From Silene conica (lineage: Eukaryota; Streptophyta; Magnoliopsida; Caryophyllales; Caryophyllaceae): a stretch of DNA of 64,000 nt. Where the stretch lies: positions 892,649-956,648 of the forward strand of contig CM055312.2 in assembly GCA_029255685.2 (NCBI GenBank). Reading direction: 5' to 3'. The notes beneath the pieces are model-generated. The model was not told where the DNA came from, did not search any database, and was given only the letters and a program-made list of their open reading frames with translations. Below, in pieces: positions 1-11,462 of the stretch (position 1 is its first letter; each line of letters begins with the position of its first letter). The translations under genes were made by a program, and so were the position numbers.

Positions 1-748
1 ATTTTATTACGAGAGAAATATTCATCTTCCGATTTCCGAAAGAAAAGAAAGATAAAACGATCTTGTATTATTTGTCTGGCTGACAAAGCGACAGGTACAA
101 AAGGGAGGGTAGATAGTTGCAAGTACGTGAATATATAGGTGATGTTGGTAAATAATACATATATCGATATCAAATAATAAGGACGTACATCTTACCGTAC
201 TTAAAGAACCTTCTACGAAGTTTCATGTGAGTCTAGAATCTAGATAGTATTAACGGATTATTCGATCTCATGATTTGTGAATCACTAAACACTATTTTTA
301 TAAATTCTCATTGAAATCGGAGGGTATCTGTCGCAATGAGAAAATCATAAACCCTAAACCCTAAACCCTAAATCATTGCAGCAAATAGAAATCGAATACT
401 TGACCACTTTACTTAAGAGATGAGAACTCTTACCATTCACACCAACTAGCTCTAGTAGTTATATATTAGGAATATATTAGAATATTTGGCTATTATATTA
501 ACCGATATTATGCGATATTGTTATAATTGTATTCACACCACGTTTGTAACTATATAAGCCGTGTTTGGCTAAACTAATGGATCAAGCCTTTCCCTCATAT
601 AATAAAGTTGAACATGGCTTTTATAATTTTGATTAGTACTTAGGAGTTGGACTGAACTTATACGAGTTGAACTGTACTATGTTTCATATAAATTCAATTC
701 AATTTAATTCAACAAAAATAAATCCAAAAAAAAGACGGAAGTCTCATA
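1..748. other. Intergenic, AT-rich, no gene seen
   Basis: No coding region or complete element is recognisable. The only distinct signal is a short telomere-like run of the AAACCCT unit (about three copies) at 348-373. The stretch from about 640 to 715 has the TTGAACT / AATTCAATTCAATTT flavour of the PIF-type MITE interiors elsewhere in the window, but without termini I do not call one. Confidence 0.6.
348..373. repeat. Short interstitial telomere-like repeat (AAACCCT)n
   Basis: About three tandem copies of the plant telomere unit AAACCCT. At this length it may be a telo-box-like motif or chance rather than a relic of a telomere. Confidence 0.6.
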
Positions 749-753
749 CTCTC

Positions 754-1076
754 TGTGAGACTATGGATACTGATGATGGCAATAAGAAGAATACTCAAGC
801 TCAAGGTGTGGGTTAACAGGAACCACACATTGTATAGATTAATGAGAACCACATATTAGATTGATGAGGTGGCAAGGTTGTTAGAAGTTTGTTAGACTAG
901 TTTGTTAGAGCAGTTTGTATATAAACGAATAACACACCAACTGTAATTATCAATTCAGTTCATTCAATACAATCCAGTTTATTTACTTTGCTCTCTCAAA
1001 CAAACACCTTCATACATACTGCAACAATGGCGTATTCCTCCATGAATGATTCATCATCATACTTGATGATTTCACA
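754..1076 (+). repeat. 5' LTR of the Copia element
   Basis: 323 bp, TG...CA. It contains a TATA-like box (TATATAAA, 918-925) that probably drives the element's transcript. Compared with the 3' LTR it has G instead of T at 868 and G instead of C at 927; the latter lies two bases after the TATA motif. Confidence 0.95.
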
Positions 1077-1087
1077 TGGTATCAGAG
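1077..1087 (+). other. Primer-binding site (initiator tRNA-Met)
   Basis: TGGTATCAGAG directly follows the left LTR. This is the standard plant Copia sequence that pairs with the 3' end of initiator methionine tRNA to start minus-strand DNA synthesis. Confidence 0.93.
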
Positions 1088-1264
1088 AAGGATGAATCCT
1101 GTCTCGTGATCTCGTTGTACTCAGTTCAATCTTATCCTTCAATTGATTTGTTTTACTGCAATATCAATTTCTTTTCCTGTTCCAGAAAAACCTCAAAAAC
1201 ATTTCACTTCTTTTTCATCATTTTCTCAATCAATCAAATTGATAATCTCTCATCGGAATTAAAA

Positions 1265-4258
1265 ATGCCTGATTCTGAATCAGTTGATCAAACTTACCGG
1301 AATCCTTATGATGAACCGTTGTTTCTCTCAAATTCTGATCATCCGAATATGATGCTTGTTTATTCACTTTTCAATGGCAAAGATTTCATCAACTGGACGC
1401 GTGGAGTGATGCTTGCTCTCGGTTCAAAGAACAAAGAAGGTTTCATCAATGGAACCATTGCTATGCCTGCAGTCGGAACCGATAAATACAAGGCCTGGTT
1501 GCGATGCGATTATATGATACGGTGCTGGATTCTTAGTTCAGTTACTCCTGAAATCAGGAATGGTTTCCTCTCTGCCAAATCAGCGAAGCAATTGTGGAAT
1601 GATATTCAAGAGAGGTATGGTCAGTCAAATGCGCCTTTGCTGTTTCAATTGAAGAAGGAATTGCGCAATTTAGGTCAAGATTCTGATCCAGTTGTTGAAT
1701 ACTACAACAAATTGAAACGACGGTGGGATGAAATTGAAGAAATCGAAGGAATTCCTGAATGCACTTGTGGAAAGTGCACCTGTAATGTGTTGAAGAAGAT
1801 TGTTGATTCCACATCACGGGAGAAGGTTTTAATGTTTCTCATGGGTTTGAATGATACATTTGACACATTGAAGACTAATATTCTATCCATGGATTCTCTA
1901 CCTACTGTGAACAAAGTTTATTCTTTCGTTCAGCAAGTAGAAAGTCAAAAATCAATATCTCTTTCAAATCAACCAACGCAGGATGTTCATGCTCTTGTGG
2001 CAAATAGAGGTGGTCCAAATCAACCACCATGGAATGTTTGGAGAAAGGATGGCAAAAAGCCTAAATATGAAGACAGATGGTGTAGTCATTGTAAGAAGAA
2101 AGGACATACTCAAGAAACCTGCTGGGATCTGAATGAGGATCAGAAAATTAGCTACATGAATAGAAATGGAGGAGGAACATCAGGAAACTCAAAGTACAAC
2201 AAGCAGAAGAAGTACAACAATTACAAATCCGCAAACAATGTTGAAGTTCAGGAGGACATGCCTTTTGAGCTGGATAATCAGAAGATGGAGCAAGGATCTT
2301 CTTCTACTACTCATAGCAAGGTTGACAAGGACTTGATCAATGCTGTCTGTGATCAAGTTCTGAGTGCAATGCAGGCCAGACTCAATGGTTCAGTTGATTA
2401 CACAACTGCTGCTGTCAACTTTGCAGGTATTCTTCTTGCTTCAAATGTTGTTGTTTCACCTAAATCCAAGGATGCTGTTTATGATTGGATATTAGACTCA
2501 GGAGCAACTGATCACATGTCTTCACAAAGACAATTATTCACTGAAGTCAGGAAGTTACATACACCAGTTATGGTTGGTTTACCTGATGGATCCACTAAAC
2601 TGGTACACTTTGTAGGAGATATCAGAATTAGTCCCATGATTCTATTACATGAGGTGTTGTTAATACCTGATTTTAAACATAATTTGCTTTCCATAGGAAA
2701 GCTTATTACTCATAATGGTTTGATCACAAAATTTGATGCTACTTCCTGTGTAATACAGGACTCTGAACATCGTGTCTTGGCCATAGGTCACAAAGAGGGA
2801 GGTCTTTACAAGTTGCAGCACAAAACAGTGATCCCTTGTCCTCATAATAACCACATCACTGGTCATAATAATACTTCAAATAATACTTTTTCTTTGTCTA
2901 ATTCACACTGTATGCAATGTAGTAGTGAAGTTAGATGTAAGGTTCATAGTCATATGGAACTTGTTCATGCTCGTTTAGGACACACCTCTGCTGTAAAAAT
3001 GAGACACATTGGTGATTTTAATACAAGAGATTTGCAAACTTATTCTTGTGATACTTGTATCATGGCAAAACTTCACAAATTGCCTTTTGAAAGAGACTTG
3101 TCTAGAGCTACTGAGATATTTGGTCTAGTGCATATTGATCTCTGGGGGCCATACAAAACAGCTTCCTTGACCAGAGCACATTACTTTCTCACTGTTGTTG
3201 ATGACCATTCTAGGGTCACTTGGACCTTTTTACTCCCAGATAAGATTTTTGTCAATAAAACCATAGAGACCTTTTTCAAGCAAGTTAAAACTCAGTTTGC
3301 TAAAGACATTAAATTGGTCAGAAGTGATAATGGGACTGAGATTATTCAAGGTTATTGTATGGATTTCTTTGCTCAACAAGGTGTTGTGCATCAACGAAGT
3401 GCACCTGGTGTTCCTCAACAAAATGGTCGGGTTGAGAGGAAACATAGACATCTTGTTGAGACAGCAAGGGCAATGATGTTATATGCAAACTTACCTAAGA
3501 GATTTTGGGGAGAATGCCTTCTTGCTGCTACTTATGTCATAAACAGACTACCTACTGTAGTTTTGGGTTGGAGAACACCCTATGAATTGTTGCTAGGGAC
3601 TGTTCCAGTCTATGATCATCTAAGGGTCATTGGTTGCCAATGTTTTGCCCTAATTCCAAAGTGTCAAAGAGACAAGTTTCAAGCAAAAGGCAGAAAGTGC
3701 ATTTTTATAGGGTACCCTCATGGCCAAAAGGCTTACAAGCTCTTTGATTTAGCAAATCAAAAGATCATAATTAGTAGGGATGTGGAATTCCAGGAACATG
3801 TTTTCCCCTTTAAACAAACAATTCCTGATATTCCATCTTCTTCTGAGGTTCCTATCTTTGCCCAGTCTTCTCCTCAAGATGAAGATCTTTTAATTCCTCC
3901 TACAAATAATATAATTCCTTCTACTACTATAACTCAAAATCCACCTATACAAACCACCATACAACATACAGACATCCCTACATCTGCAGCCACATCTGAT
4001 ATACCTTCTGGTATATCTGCTGCTTCTAATGCACCTGACTCTACTCAACCTCTGAGACAGTCCACCAGAATGAGAACTATTCCACCCAATCTCAAGGACT
4101 TCATCTGTCCCACATTACCATCTTCTGCTACTGCCAGTGCTGTTTTCAGTAATGAAGCATTTTCTCTTCTTGATCAGGCTACCTATCCTGATCATTTGAT
4201 TCATTCTTTGAATAATGTCATGGCTGTCATGGAGCCTTCTACTTATAAGCAAGCCTAG
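1265..4258 (+). pseudogene. Copia gag-pol, 5' part: gag, protease, integrase, start of RT; ends at a premature stop
   Basis: I place the start at the ATG at 1265, after an untranslated leader; an in-frame ATG at 1076 straddles the LTR/primer-site junction and is unlikely to be used. Visible in order are the Copia gag domain (about residues 15-260), a CCHC zinc knuckle (C-X2-C-X4-H-X4-C, from residue 273), the aspartic protease motif DSGA (D411), an integrase zinc-binding HHCC region (coded at about 2955-3065) and the integrase catalytic triad D625, D688, E724 with the D-X35-E spacing. After a low-complexity linker the frame stops at TAG 4256-4258. Readable homology continues beyond, with a 4-base insertion at about 4322-4325 and a second stop at 4374-4376, up to the CACTA insertion at 4486. 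Confidence 0.95.
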
Positions 4259-5124
4259 CAAGATCCTCTTTGGGTTGCTGCTATGCACAAAGAACTTGCA
4301 GCTTTGGAGTCCAATGGTACTTAATTGGGTAGTTACTACTCTTCCAAATGGAGTTAAACCTATAGGTTGCAAATGAGTTTTCAAAGTGAAATACAATTCT
4401 GATGGTTCTGTGGAACGGTATAAGGCCAGGTTGGTGGCAAAAGGATACAATCATATTGAAGGAAAGGATTACAAAGCCACGTTTTCACTACAACAGATAC
4501 GTCAGATTGCGACTGAAATTAGCGACCACAAGCGGTCGCCCTTCTAATTTTAGCGACCAATTTCAGTCGCACGCCCTTAGTCGCAGGCTGTAGTCGCTTT
4601 TAGCGACCGATATTGGTCGCCAATTTTAGCGACCGATGAAAAAAAGGCGGGCGACCGATAGTGGTCGCCAAATTAGCGACCGACTGCGGTAGCTAAATTA
4701 GCGACCGATTTCAGTCGCTAATTTGGCGACCGTTTTCCGTCGCTAAATTTGCGACCGATTTCAGTCGCTAATTTAGCTACTGACATCGGTCGCTAAGTGG
4801 TCGCCAATGAAAAAAAAGTTACAGGGGTTTAGCGACCGACAGTGGTCGCTAATTTTACATGTTCGGTCGCTAATTTTACATGTATTTGCCCATAAAATTC
4901 GGTTTTGTCCTAGCCAAATCCGTAGCTACTACTGTAAAACCTGCAAGCAAACCAAAGAAGAGCAGCGCACAACCCAATTGATGCCAAATCTGATCGCTTA
5001 AATAAATAAAAGTGATTTGGATTACAAAGTACGAAATTCAAGCACTAAACTTAAAATTATCCAACACTAAACTTAAAATTATCCAACACTAAACATAAGA
5101 GTCACTAAAAACAAGAGTCACAAG

Positions 5125-6100
5125 CTACGACACTGGAAAAGATGCTCCCGCCCCACTGCCACCTCCATAATCGGGATCTCTTGGATCCCGATCCTGTGGA
5201 CGCCAACCGCTGTTACAATTAGCAAAGTAGGAAGACATCCTTTCCATCTCTTCTTTCATTCTCCTCACCTCTTCATCTCGTTCGGCGTCCCTTCTATCCT
5301 TCTCAGCTAGTTGCATCTGAAGGTGACTGACCAAACCAGGAACATAGGGTTGATGCTGGGACGAGGACCCTCTTCTTGCCGGCGGTTCATAAAAGAGCTC
5401 TTTAGCTGAACCGGCCCCATAGACTCCTCCTTTATGAAAACCGTCTACCAATTCATACCATAGCTGATTGTCGGAGATGTCAGGGTTCGCCTTCTTTCGT
5501 TTAAGAAATGTTTCCTACAAAAAAAATGAAACATTATTAATAATATATACAATAACACTTACATATAAATAAATCATTGATTATAAATCATTTTTTAAAT
5601 GCTTTATACAATAACACTTACATATAATTCGCGATCTCTTGCATTTATGAAGACGAACCCTTTCCTTCCCTTTTTGGCATGTGTCTCAAGGAAGAGATCT
5701 ACAACCGATTGTAGCTGGCCCTTATTTTTCCTTGCCTATAAAAAAAATAATAAATTCATGAAGTGTTAGTCAGTTAATTAAAATTTAAAGCTAAATATAT
5801 ACTTCAAGATAAAAGTGATAAATTAAATCACAAGAGTAAATACTTACAGTTATCGTCACGCGATCATGGAATGACTGAGACCCACCATAATGAGTAGCGC
5901 CAACCTCCGCTTCGGGATCCTCTCCACCCCTCTTGTTCGCCTTGTTCCGCGCCGACTTTTGCTTGAACTCAGGACTTTCTCTGTACTTAGTGAATTCTTC
6001 ATATGACTGACCTACAATCCAATAAAATAGAAACGATTACTATAAATTTAAAAAATGTTAAAACTTTTTATTTTAATACGATTATTAATAAATTAATACC
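5125..6100 (-). CDS. Transposase_24 (Ptta/En/Spm plant) domain gene inside the CACTA element, partial
   Basis: Minus-strand exons that splice in phase: a first readable part from about 6230 to 6100, then 6011-5848, 5735-5622 and 5514-5125 (stop at 5125). Introns have GT-AG ends. Typical signatures are WDRFND followed by a lysine/arginine-rich stretch, SYEEFTKYRESPEF with an NKANKR tail, THYGGSQSFHDR, and FLKRKKANPDISDNQLWYE, ending in a coiled-coil-like charged segment. This domain is commonly the second, DNA-binding type protein of plant CACTA elements. The N-terminus is uncertain; the open frame can be followed to 6430 but loses domain character above about 6230. I infer a truncated gene that may or may not still be expressed. 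Confidence 0.75.
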
Positions 6101-6544
6101 TTTCATGAACGTTGGCGGAGTCTTTCTCTTCGAGACCTTATACATAATGTCCTTTAGCCTCCTTTGACCAACATCATTGAATCGATCCCAAGCCAGTCGA
6201 TCAAGCGCACTTGGCCAATTTATTAGTGGGGAAAAAAAATTTGGCAGCAATTCCCTTAAGTTCTTCAAATACACAATATGAAATAAATTTGTATTTATTT
6301 CACATATGTATTCGAAGAACATAAAGAAATTGTTACCAAACTCTTTCCCCACTAATAAATTCACAAGTATGTATTTACTACCTAAGTGACTTGAAATATA
6401 CAAGACAGTCCCAAAATGGGGACTATTCATGAATTTCTCCTAACGAGTAATTCATGAACGGGTACCAGGTCAATAGTAATTCAATTCTTGCACGGAAAAT
6501 ATTCACAATAACTTACAATAACATACAAACATAATAATTAACAT

Positions 6545-7115
6545 CACAAAATCATCCTAGAAATCTAATTACTAACTATACTCATCATCCAATTTTCCCC
6601 AATTTCTAACCCTAATCACAATAACACCCAATTTTTTTCCAATTAACTAACTAAAAACATCCTAAAAACATCTTAATAATCTAATTACTAACTAAAATCA
6701 TCATCCAATTTTCCCCAATTTCTAACCCTAATCACAATAACACCCAATTTTTTTTCAATTCACTAACTAAAAACATCCTAAAAACATCCTAATAATCTAA
6801 TTACTAACTAAAATCATAATCCAATTTTCCCCAATTTCCCTAATCACAATAACACCCAATTTTTTTTCAATTCACTAACTAAAAACATCCTAATAATCTA
6901 ATTACTAACTAAAATCATAATCCAATTTTCCCCAATTTCTAACCCTAATCACAATAACACTCCATTTTTTTTCAATTAACTAACTCAAAACATCCTAAAA
7001 AGCATCCTAATAATCTAATTACTAACTAAAAGCATCCTAATAATCTAATTATTAACTAAAAGCATCCTAATAATCTAATTACTAACTAAAAGCATCCTAA
7101 TAATCTAATTACTTG
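6545..7115. repeat. Direct-repeat array inside the CACTA element
   Basis: Four imperfect units of about 101-116 bp, anchored on CCCCAATTTC at 6597, 6713, 6829 and 6930. They are followed by about four 31-bp units with core AGCATCCTAATAATCTAATT between 6998 and 7110. The array lies between the coding part and the right subterminal repeats. Confidence 0.85.
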
Positions 7116-7689
7116 TTTGAATTACAATAATACTATAAAGAGATTTAATACATAATTAAAGTTAGTAAATCGACACAAACCTGAAAAAGGAGTAAAATGT
7201 AGGTGAACGGCGGTGGTGGGTGGTCCGGTGGCGTTGCGGTGGTCCGGTATAAGGACTATCGGTCGACGGGTTTGGGGGGTTTTGAGGTTTTTCCTTTTTA
7301 AAACGTACGCAATAATGGGAATGACGGGTTGAAGAGGCAAAAAAAAAATATAACAGGGGGTTAGCGACCGAATTCGGTCGCTAAATTCGGTCGCTAAATT
7401 TAGCGACTGAATTCGGTCGCTAAATTCGGTCGCTAAATTTAGCAACTGTAGCTAAACTCGGTCGCTAAATTTAGCGACTGAATTCGGTCGCCAAATTCGG
7501 TCGCTAAACTGGCGCAATGGTACTTTTTGGATTCCCGCGGATTTTTTCGGATAAGATTGGGATAGGCTTTTGGTCGCTAAATTTAGCGACCGACGTCGAT
7601 CGCCCGCTTTTTTTTATTCGGTCGCTAATTTGCGACTACCATTGCGGTGGCAGGTTTGGTCGCTATCTGGGGTAATTCTTGTAGTGTTT

Positions 7690-9092
7690 CCCCTGTAGCA
7701 AAATTTTCAACTGTCAGAGTTTTATTGGCTGTTGCTTCCATCAGTCACTGGGCAGTATATCAGTTAGATATTAACAATGCCTTTCTACATGGGTTTTTGG
7801 ATGAATTGGTGTATATGTCACCTCCAGAGGGATATTCTGGTGCATCTGCAGGTCAAGTATGTCATTTAAAGAAGTCCCTCTATGGCTTAAAGCAGGCTTC
7901 TAGGCAATGGAATATTGCTCTCACCAAATTACTGATATCCTTGGGGTTTCAGCAGTCCAAATATGATTACTCTTTGTTTACAAGAGAATCTAAAGGCTTG
8001 TTAGCAATAGTCCTAGTATATGTTGATGATTTGCTACTGACTGGCACAGATACAATGTTCTTATCTGTTCTGAAACAGAAATTACATACTGCCTTCACTA
8101 TAAAAGATCTGGGGGAGATTCGTTATTTCTTGGGGTTGGAGATTACCAGAACTTCAGAGGGCATGTTATTAAACCAGAAGAAATATGTCCAAGACTTACT
8201 AACTGATTCAGGGATGCTCAATTGTAAGCCTGCTCTCTTTCCATTGCCTAAAGGTCTCAAGTTAAGTCTTGATCAGGGGTTACTGTTGCAGGATCCTGAG
8301 AGTTACAGGAGGATTATTGGGAAACTACTCTATCTTAACCTTACAAGACCTGACCTCTCTTATGCTACACAGCACCTTAGTCAATTTTTAAGTTCTCCAA
8401 GGGAACCCCATATGCAGGCTGCTGTCCATGTCCTACGATATCTCAAAGGCTCTGCCAATGCAGCACTACATTATCCAGCAAACAGTGCATTGGCTCTTAC
8501 AGGTTACTGTGATGCTGATTGGGGTGCGTGCCAATCTACATGTAGATCTCTCACAGGACAATGTGTGTTCCTTGGAGATTCCTTGATTGCGTGGAAAACA
8601 AAGAAACAGAAAACTGTTTCCAAATCGTCTGCCGAATCAGAATATAGGGCTATGTCCTATACTGCAGGAGAACTCACTTGGTTATATGGGTTACTCACTG
8701 ATTTCAGAGTGCAGATTCCTTTGCCTATTCCTCTTTTCTGTGACAACAAGGCTGCTATCCACATTGCTGCCAACCCTGTCTTTCACGAACGTACCAAGCA
8801 TCTTAACATTGATTGTCATTACATAAGGGACAAGGTACAAGAAGGGTTTATTGCCACTGCACATTTGCGTACAGGATTGCAGTTAGCAGATGTTCTTACT
8901 AAGCCCTTGGGGCAGATACAACACACATTTCTCTCCTCCAAGTTAGGTATGCTTTTCTTCAAACCGCATTCCAACTTGAGGGGGGATGTGAGACTATGGA
9001 TACTGATGATGGCAATAAGAAGAATACTCAAGCTCAAGGTGTGGGTTAACAGGAACCACACATTGTATAGATTAATGAGAACCACATATTAG
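7690..9092 (+). pseudogene. Copia gag-pol, 3' part: reverse transcriptase and RNase H
   Basis: Continues the polyprotein after the CACTA insertion, opening with SPVAKFSTVR, the reverse-transcriptase segment that belongs just after the insertion site. The RT core has LDINNAFLHG, SLYGLKQA and the catalytic YVDD (8019-8030). The RNase H domain has GYCDADWG (about 8502), SSAESEYRA and the final DVLTKPL motif. The frame runs about 105 bases into the right LTR and stops at 9092. This part has no internal stop; only the upstream lesions and the insertion inactivate it. Confidence 0.95.
8976..8986 (+). other. Polypurine tract of the Copia element
   Basis: TTGAGGGGGGA immediately before the right LTR, the expected plus-strand primer. 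Confidence 0.9.
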
Positions 9093-9309
9093 ATTGATGA
9101 TGTGGCAAGGTTGTTAGAAGTTTGTTAGACTAGTTTGTTAGAGCAGTTTGTATATAAACCAATAACACACCAACTGTAATTATCAATTCAGTTCATTCAA
9201 TACAATCCAGTTTATTTACTTTGCTCTCTCAAACAAACACCTTCATACATACTGCAACAATGGCGTATTCCTCCATGAATGATTCATCATCATACTTGAT
9301 GATTTCACA
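8987..9309 (+). repeat. 3' LTR of the Copia element
   Basis: 323 bp, identical to the left LTR except at 9101 and 9160, and followed by the CTCTC target duplicate. Its TATA-like box is at 9151-9158. Confidence 0.95.
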
Positions 9310-9453
9310 CTCTCATTCATATAAGAACTAATAAGGTTGCATATAAATAAACGAGTGTGATTAATTTTAATTATTCATCGGTCTCTAAACTAGCATATTC
9401 ATAGAGTCGGATGGTCCTAGCCAGAACAGAAATAGTAGGAAAACTTGTTAAAG

Positions 9454-9480
9454 ATTACGGTATAAAAAATATACCGTAAT
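9454..9480. repeat. Perfect short hairpin
   Basis: Arms ATTACGGTATA (9454-9464) and TATACCGTAAT (9470-9480) with an AAAAA loop. It is not followed by a T-run. Function unknown. Confidence 0.8.
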
Positions 9481-9554
9481 CGGAATAATATCGTATCAGA
9501 ATAAGTTATATTATATTGTGATATACTTTAGATATTTGAAGATTATTATAAATA

Positions 9555-9738
9555 CGGTTTTTCTAACGTGTGCCCTAAGGGCACATGTTAATAATTTAAA
9601 TGCGGAAAGATCACAACATATTTTCGTTAATTATGGTAAAAATGACTTTCTAGCTAAGAATCAGATGAGAATAGGTTATAAATATTTCCGTATTTAGATT
9701 ATTGATGTATGCCCAAAGAGCACACGTTAGGAAAATCG
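9555..9738. mobile_element. Small inverted-repeat element (MITE-like)
   Basis: The left end CGGTTTTTCTAACGTGTGCC is matched, inverted, by the right end (complement CGATTTTCCTAACGTGTGCT). Imperfect arms are about 35 bp in a 184-bp element. No coding capacity; superfamily not assigned. Confidence 0.65.
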
Positions 9739-10230
9739 TTACGAAACACGAACGAATTATCAATAATACTACGATTCCTATATAGTTTCTCCCCACTCCG
9801 ATTCTATCAAAACTCAATAAACAATAAGTTAAGTGCGGCGATGATTGAGATTTAACTCGAAATAAGAAACGCCAAAAGGGACGAAAATGAATGGAAATTT
9901 CTGAGAAAATGGACCAATAATGGGCATGGCCGGGCGCATGGGTACCATAATAACACGGGCATATAAATTTTACGTGTTAGAATTGCCTAGTATTATGCTT
10001 CACATATATACTTTTTTACCTGCTTTTTCTTTTTTTTTTTAGTTATGGGTTTCAGATTCTTGATTTGGCTGGTAAGATCTTGTATGGATCTTTTCTCAAC
10101 TGCTTACGACAATTCCTATTTCAATTCTCTCCTTGATGCTGATTACTTTACTTATGCTATCTTTTCTATCTACTCTTGAAGACCGTCCCTCGGCCCGTTT
10201 CCGTTTATTTTCTTGTTCCGCTTGGCTTTG

Positions 10231-10721
10231 TTTGATTACCGATTACATTATGGGTTTCCGTGTTAGATGTTTGGGATTGGGTCACATTTTCTTAGCTCTA
10301 AGAAGATTATAGTGAGGGACTTAGACGATTAATCGTCGTGTTTTTGTTAGTTTATCAACTTGGTTTATAATTTGAAATAGTGGCAGAATGAACGAGTTAG
10401 TAATGATTGTCGCTTCATTAAGCAATGGGAAATTTCAAAATCCCTCAAACACACGAAGTGGAAACCCAGCACACGGTATGGAGTTGTTTGATTATCGATT
10501 ACATTATGGGTTTCTGTGTCAGATATTTCGGATTAGGTCACATTTTCTCGGTGAGGGACTTGGACGAAAATAATGTGGAAAATCGATGCATTTTGGTTCA
10601 TTATTTAATCGACCTTTTTTTTTAAGTTTATCGACTTGGTTTATATATAGTTTGAACTAGTGGCATAACGAAAGGAGTTAATAAAGATTGTCGCTCCATT
10701 AAGCAATGAGAAATTTCAAAA
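10231..10721. repeat. Local duplication, two diverged copies
   Basis: Copy 1 at 10231-10440 and copy 2 at 10487-10721 share the order TTTGATTA, GATTACATTATGGGTTTC, GGTCACATTTTCT, GAGGGACTT, ATCGACTTGGTTTATA and AAGCAATG-GAAATTTCAAAA, with indels. There is no conserved reading frame. Confidence 0.85.
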
Positions 10722-11185
10722 TTTTACCCTAATGTCTTTATTTGTTTTCTCATATTTAATATCCCTTGACTATATGGATTTATCGGTACTTTGTTAGTGA
10801 TCAATGATAGTCAAAAGTACATGTTTACAATTATTTTATATAGAGAGAGTCGTTAAAATCTTGTAATCGCATATGTAAAGTGTTTTTTGGTGGATAAGAA
10901 GTAAATGTATACAATTTTACAATTCTCTTAAACAAATTACAACTATGTATATGGCGATTGCTAAATTCAAAGGTCTAATCACCAATCGCACTACCTCCTA
11001 ATCGCTCATTTATTCCCTCTTTCCTTATTCATGTTAGTCGGAATTTTTTTCCTCTTTTCTTTTTTGGTATGTTTCATATGGTTGCACGTGGGGTACAGTG
11101 TTTTTTATGTTACAAAATTAATTCTTTATTTTTTGTCCAAAGTGAAAGGGGAAGAAATCAATAATAAATCTTGTTGAACACCAAA

Positions 11186-11462
11186 CGGGTCAAATGTCAC
11201 CATTTTAACGTCAAAGGTAATTGATATAATTTTCTAAGTTGAGATCGTACAGGAGACCTATCATTTGTGTCAGCCCTATTTTTAGTTTAATGTCTTTTTC
11301 GTCTAATGTAATAAATAAGTCTGATCTGGAGAGTCGGGTCGGTATTATGTAAAAAACCTTTCTTTACAACTGCAAAAAAAATATAATAAATAATTTTTTA
11401 AGTTAACCGGTTTATTTTTTCACATAGTGACATTTATTCTTAAAATGGTGAAATTGAGTCCG
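11186..11462. repeat. Dispersed repeat interrupted by a 164-bp insertion
   Basis: 11186-11240 and 11405-11462 together match one continuous stretch at 47088-47200 (GTCAAATGTCACCATTTTAA ... TTTTCACAT ... TTAAAATG). The intervening 11241-11404 is an insertion flanked by AAGTT on both sides. Confidence 0.65.

Larger units (their letters stand above)
4486..7686. mobile_element. CACTA (En/Spm) transposon, non-autonomous, nested in the Copia RT region
   Basis: 3201 bp starting CACTACAACAGATACG and ending ATTCTTGTAGTG, so the termini are the CACTA-type inverted repeat CACTACAA. A 3-bp target duplication TTT lies at 4483-4485 and 7687-7689. Both subterminal regions (about 4510-4860 and 7360-7660) are packed with copies of TTAGCGACCGA / TCGGTCGCTAA in both orientations, as expected of binding sites for a TnpA-like protein. 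Removing the element plus one TTT rejoins the Copia coding sequence in phase across the site. There is no room for, and I see no trace of, the main TNP2-type transposase. A minus-strand Transposase_24-like gene and a direct-repeat array fill the interior. Confidence 0.95.
754..9309 (+). mobile_element. Ty1/Copia LTR retrotransposon, defective, carrying a nested CACTA element
   Basis: Two 323-bp LTRs (754-1076 and 8987-9309) begin TG, end CA and differ at only two positions (868/9101 and 927/9160). The target duplication is CTCTC at 749-753 and 9310-9314. A primer-binding site complementary to initiator tRNA-Met (TGGTATCAGAG) abuts the left LTR at 1077, and a purine-rich tract (TTGAGGGGGGA) ends at 8986. 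The gene order gag, protease, integrase, reverse transcriptase, RNase H is that of Copia. Without the 3.2-kb CACTA insertion (4486-7686) and one target copy the element is about 5.35 kb, normal for the group. The coding frame is broken, so it is not autonomous now. Confidence 0.97.

Noticed and set aside
1076..1264. Longer N-terminus for Copia gag
   Set aside because: The first ATG is formed by the junction of LTR and primer-binding site and would translate the leader.
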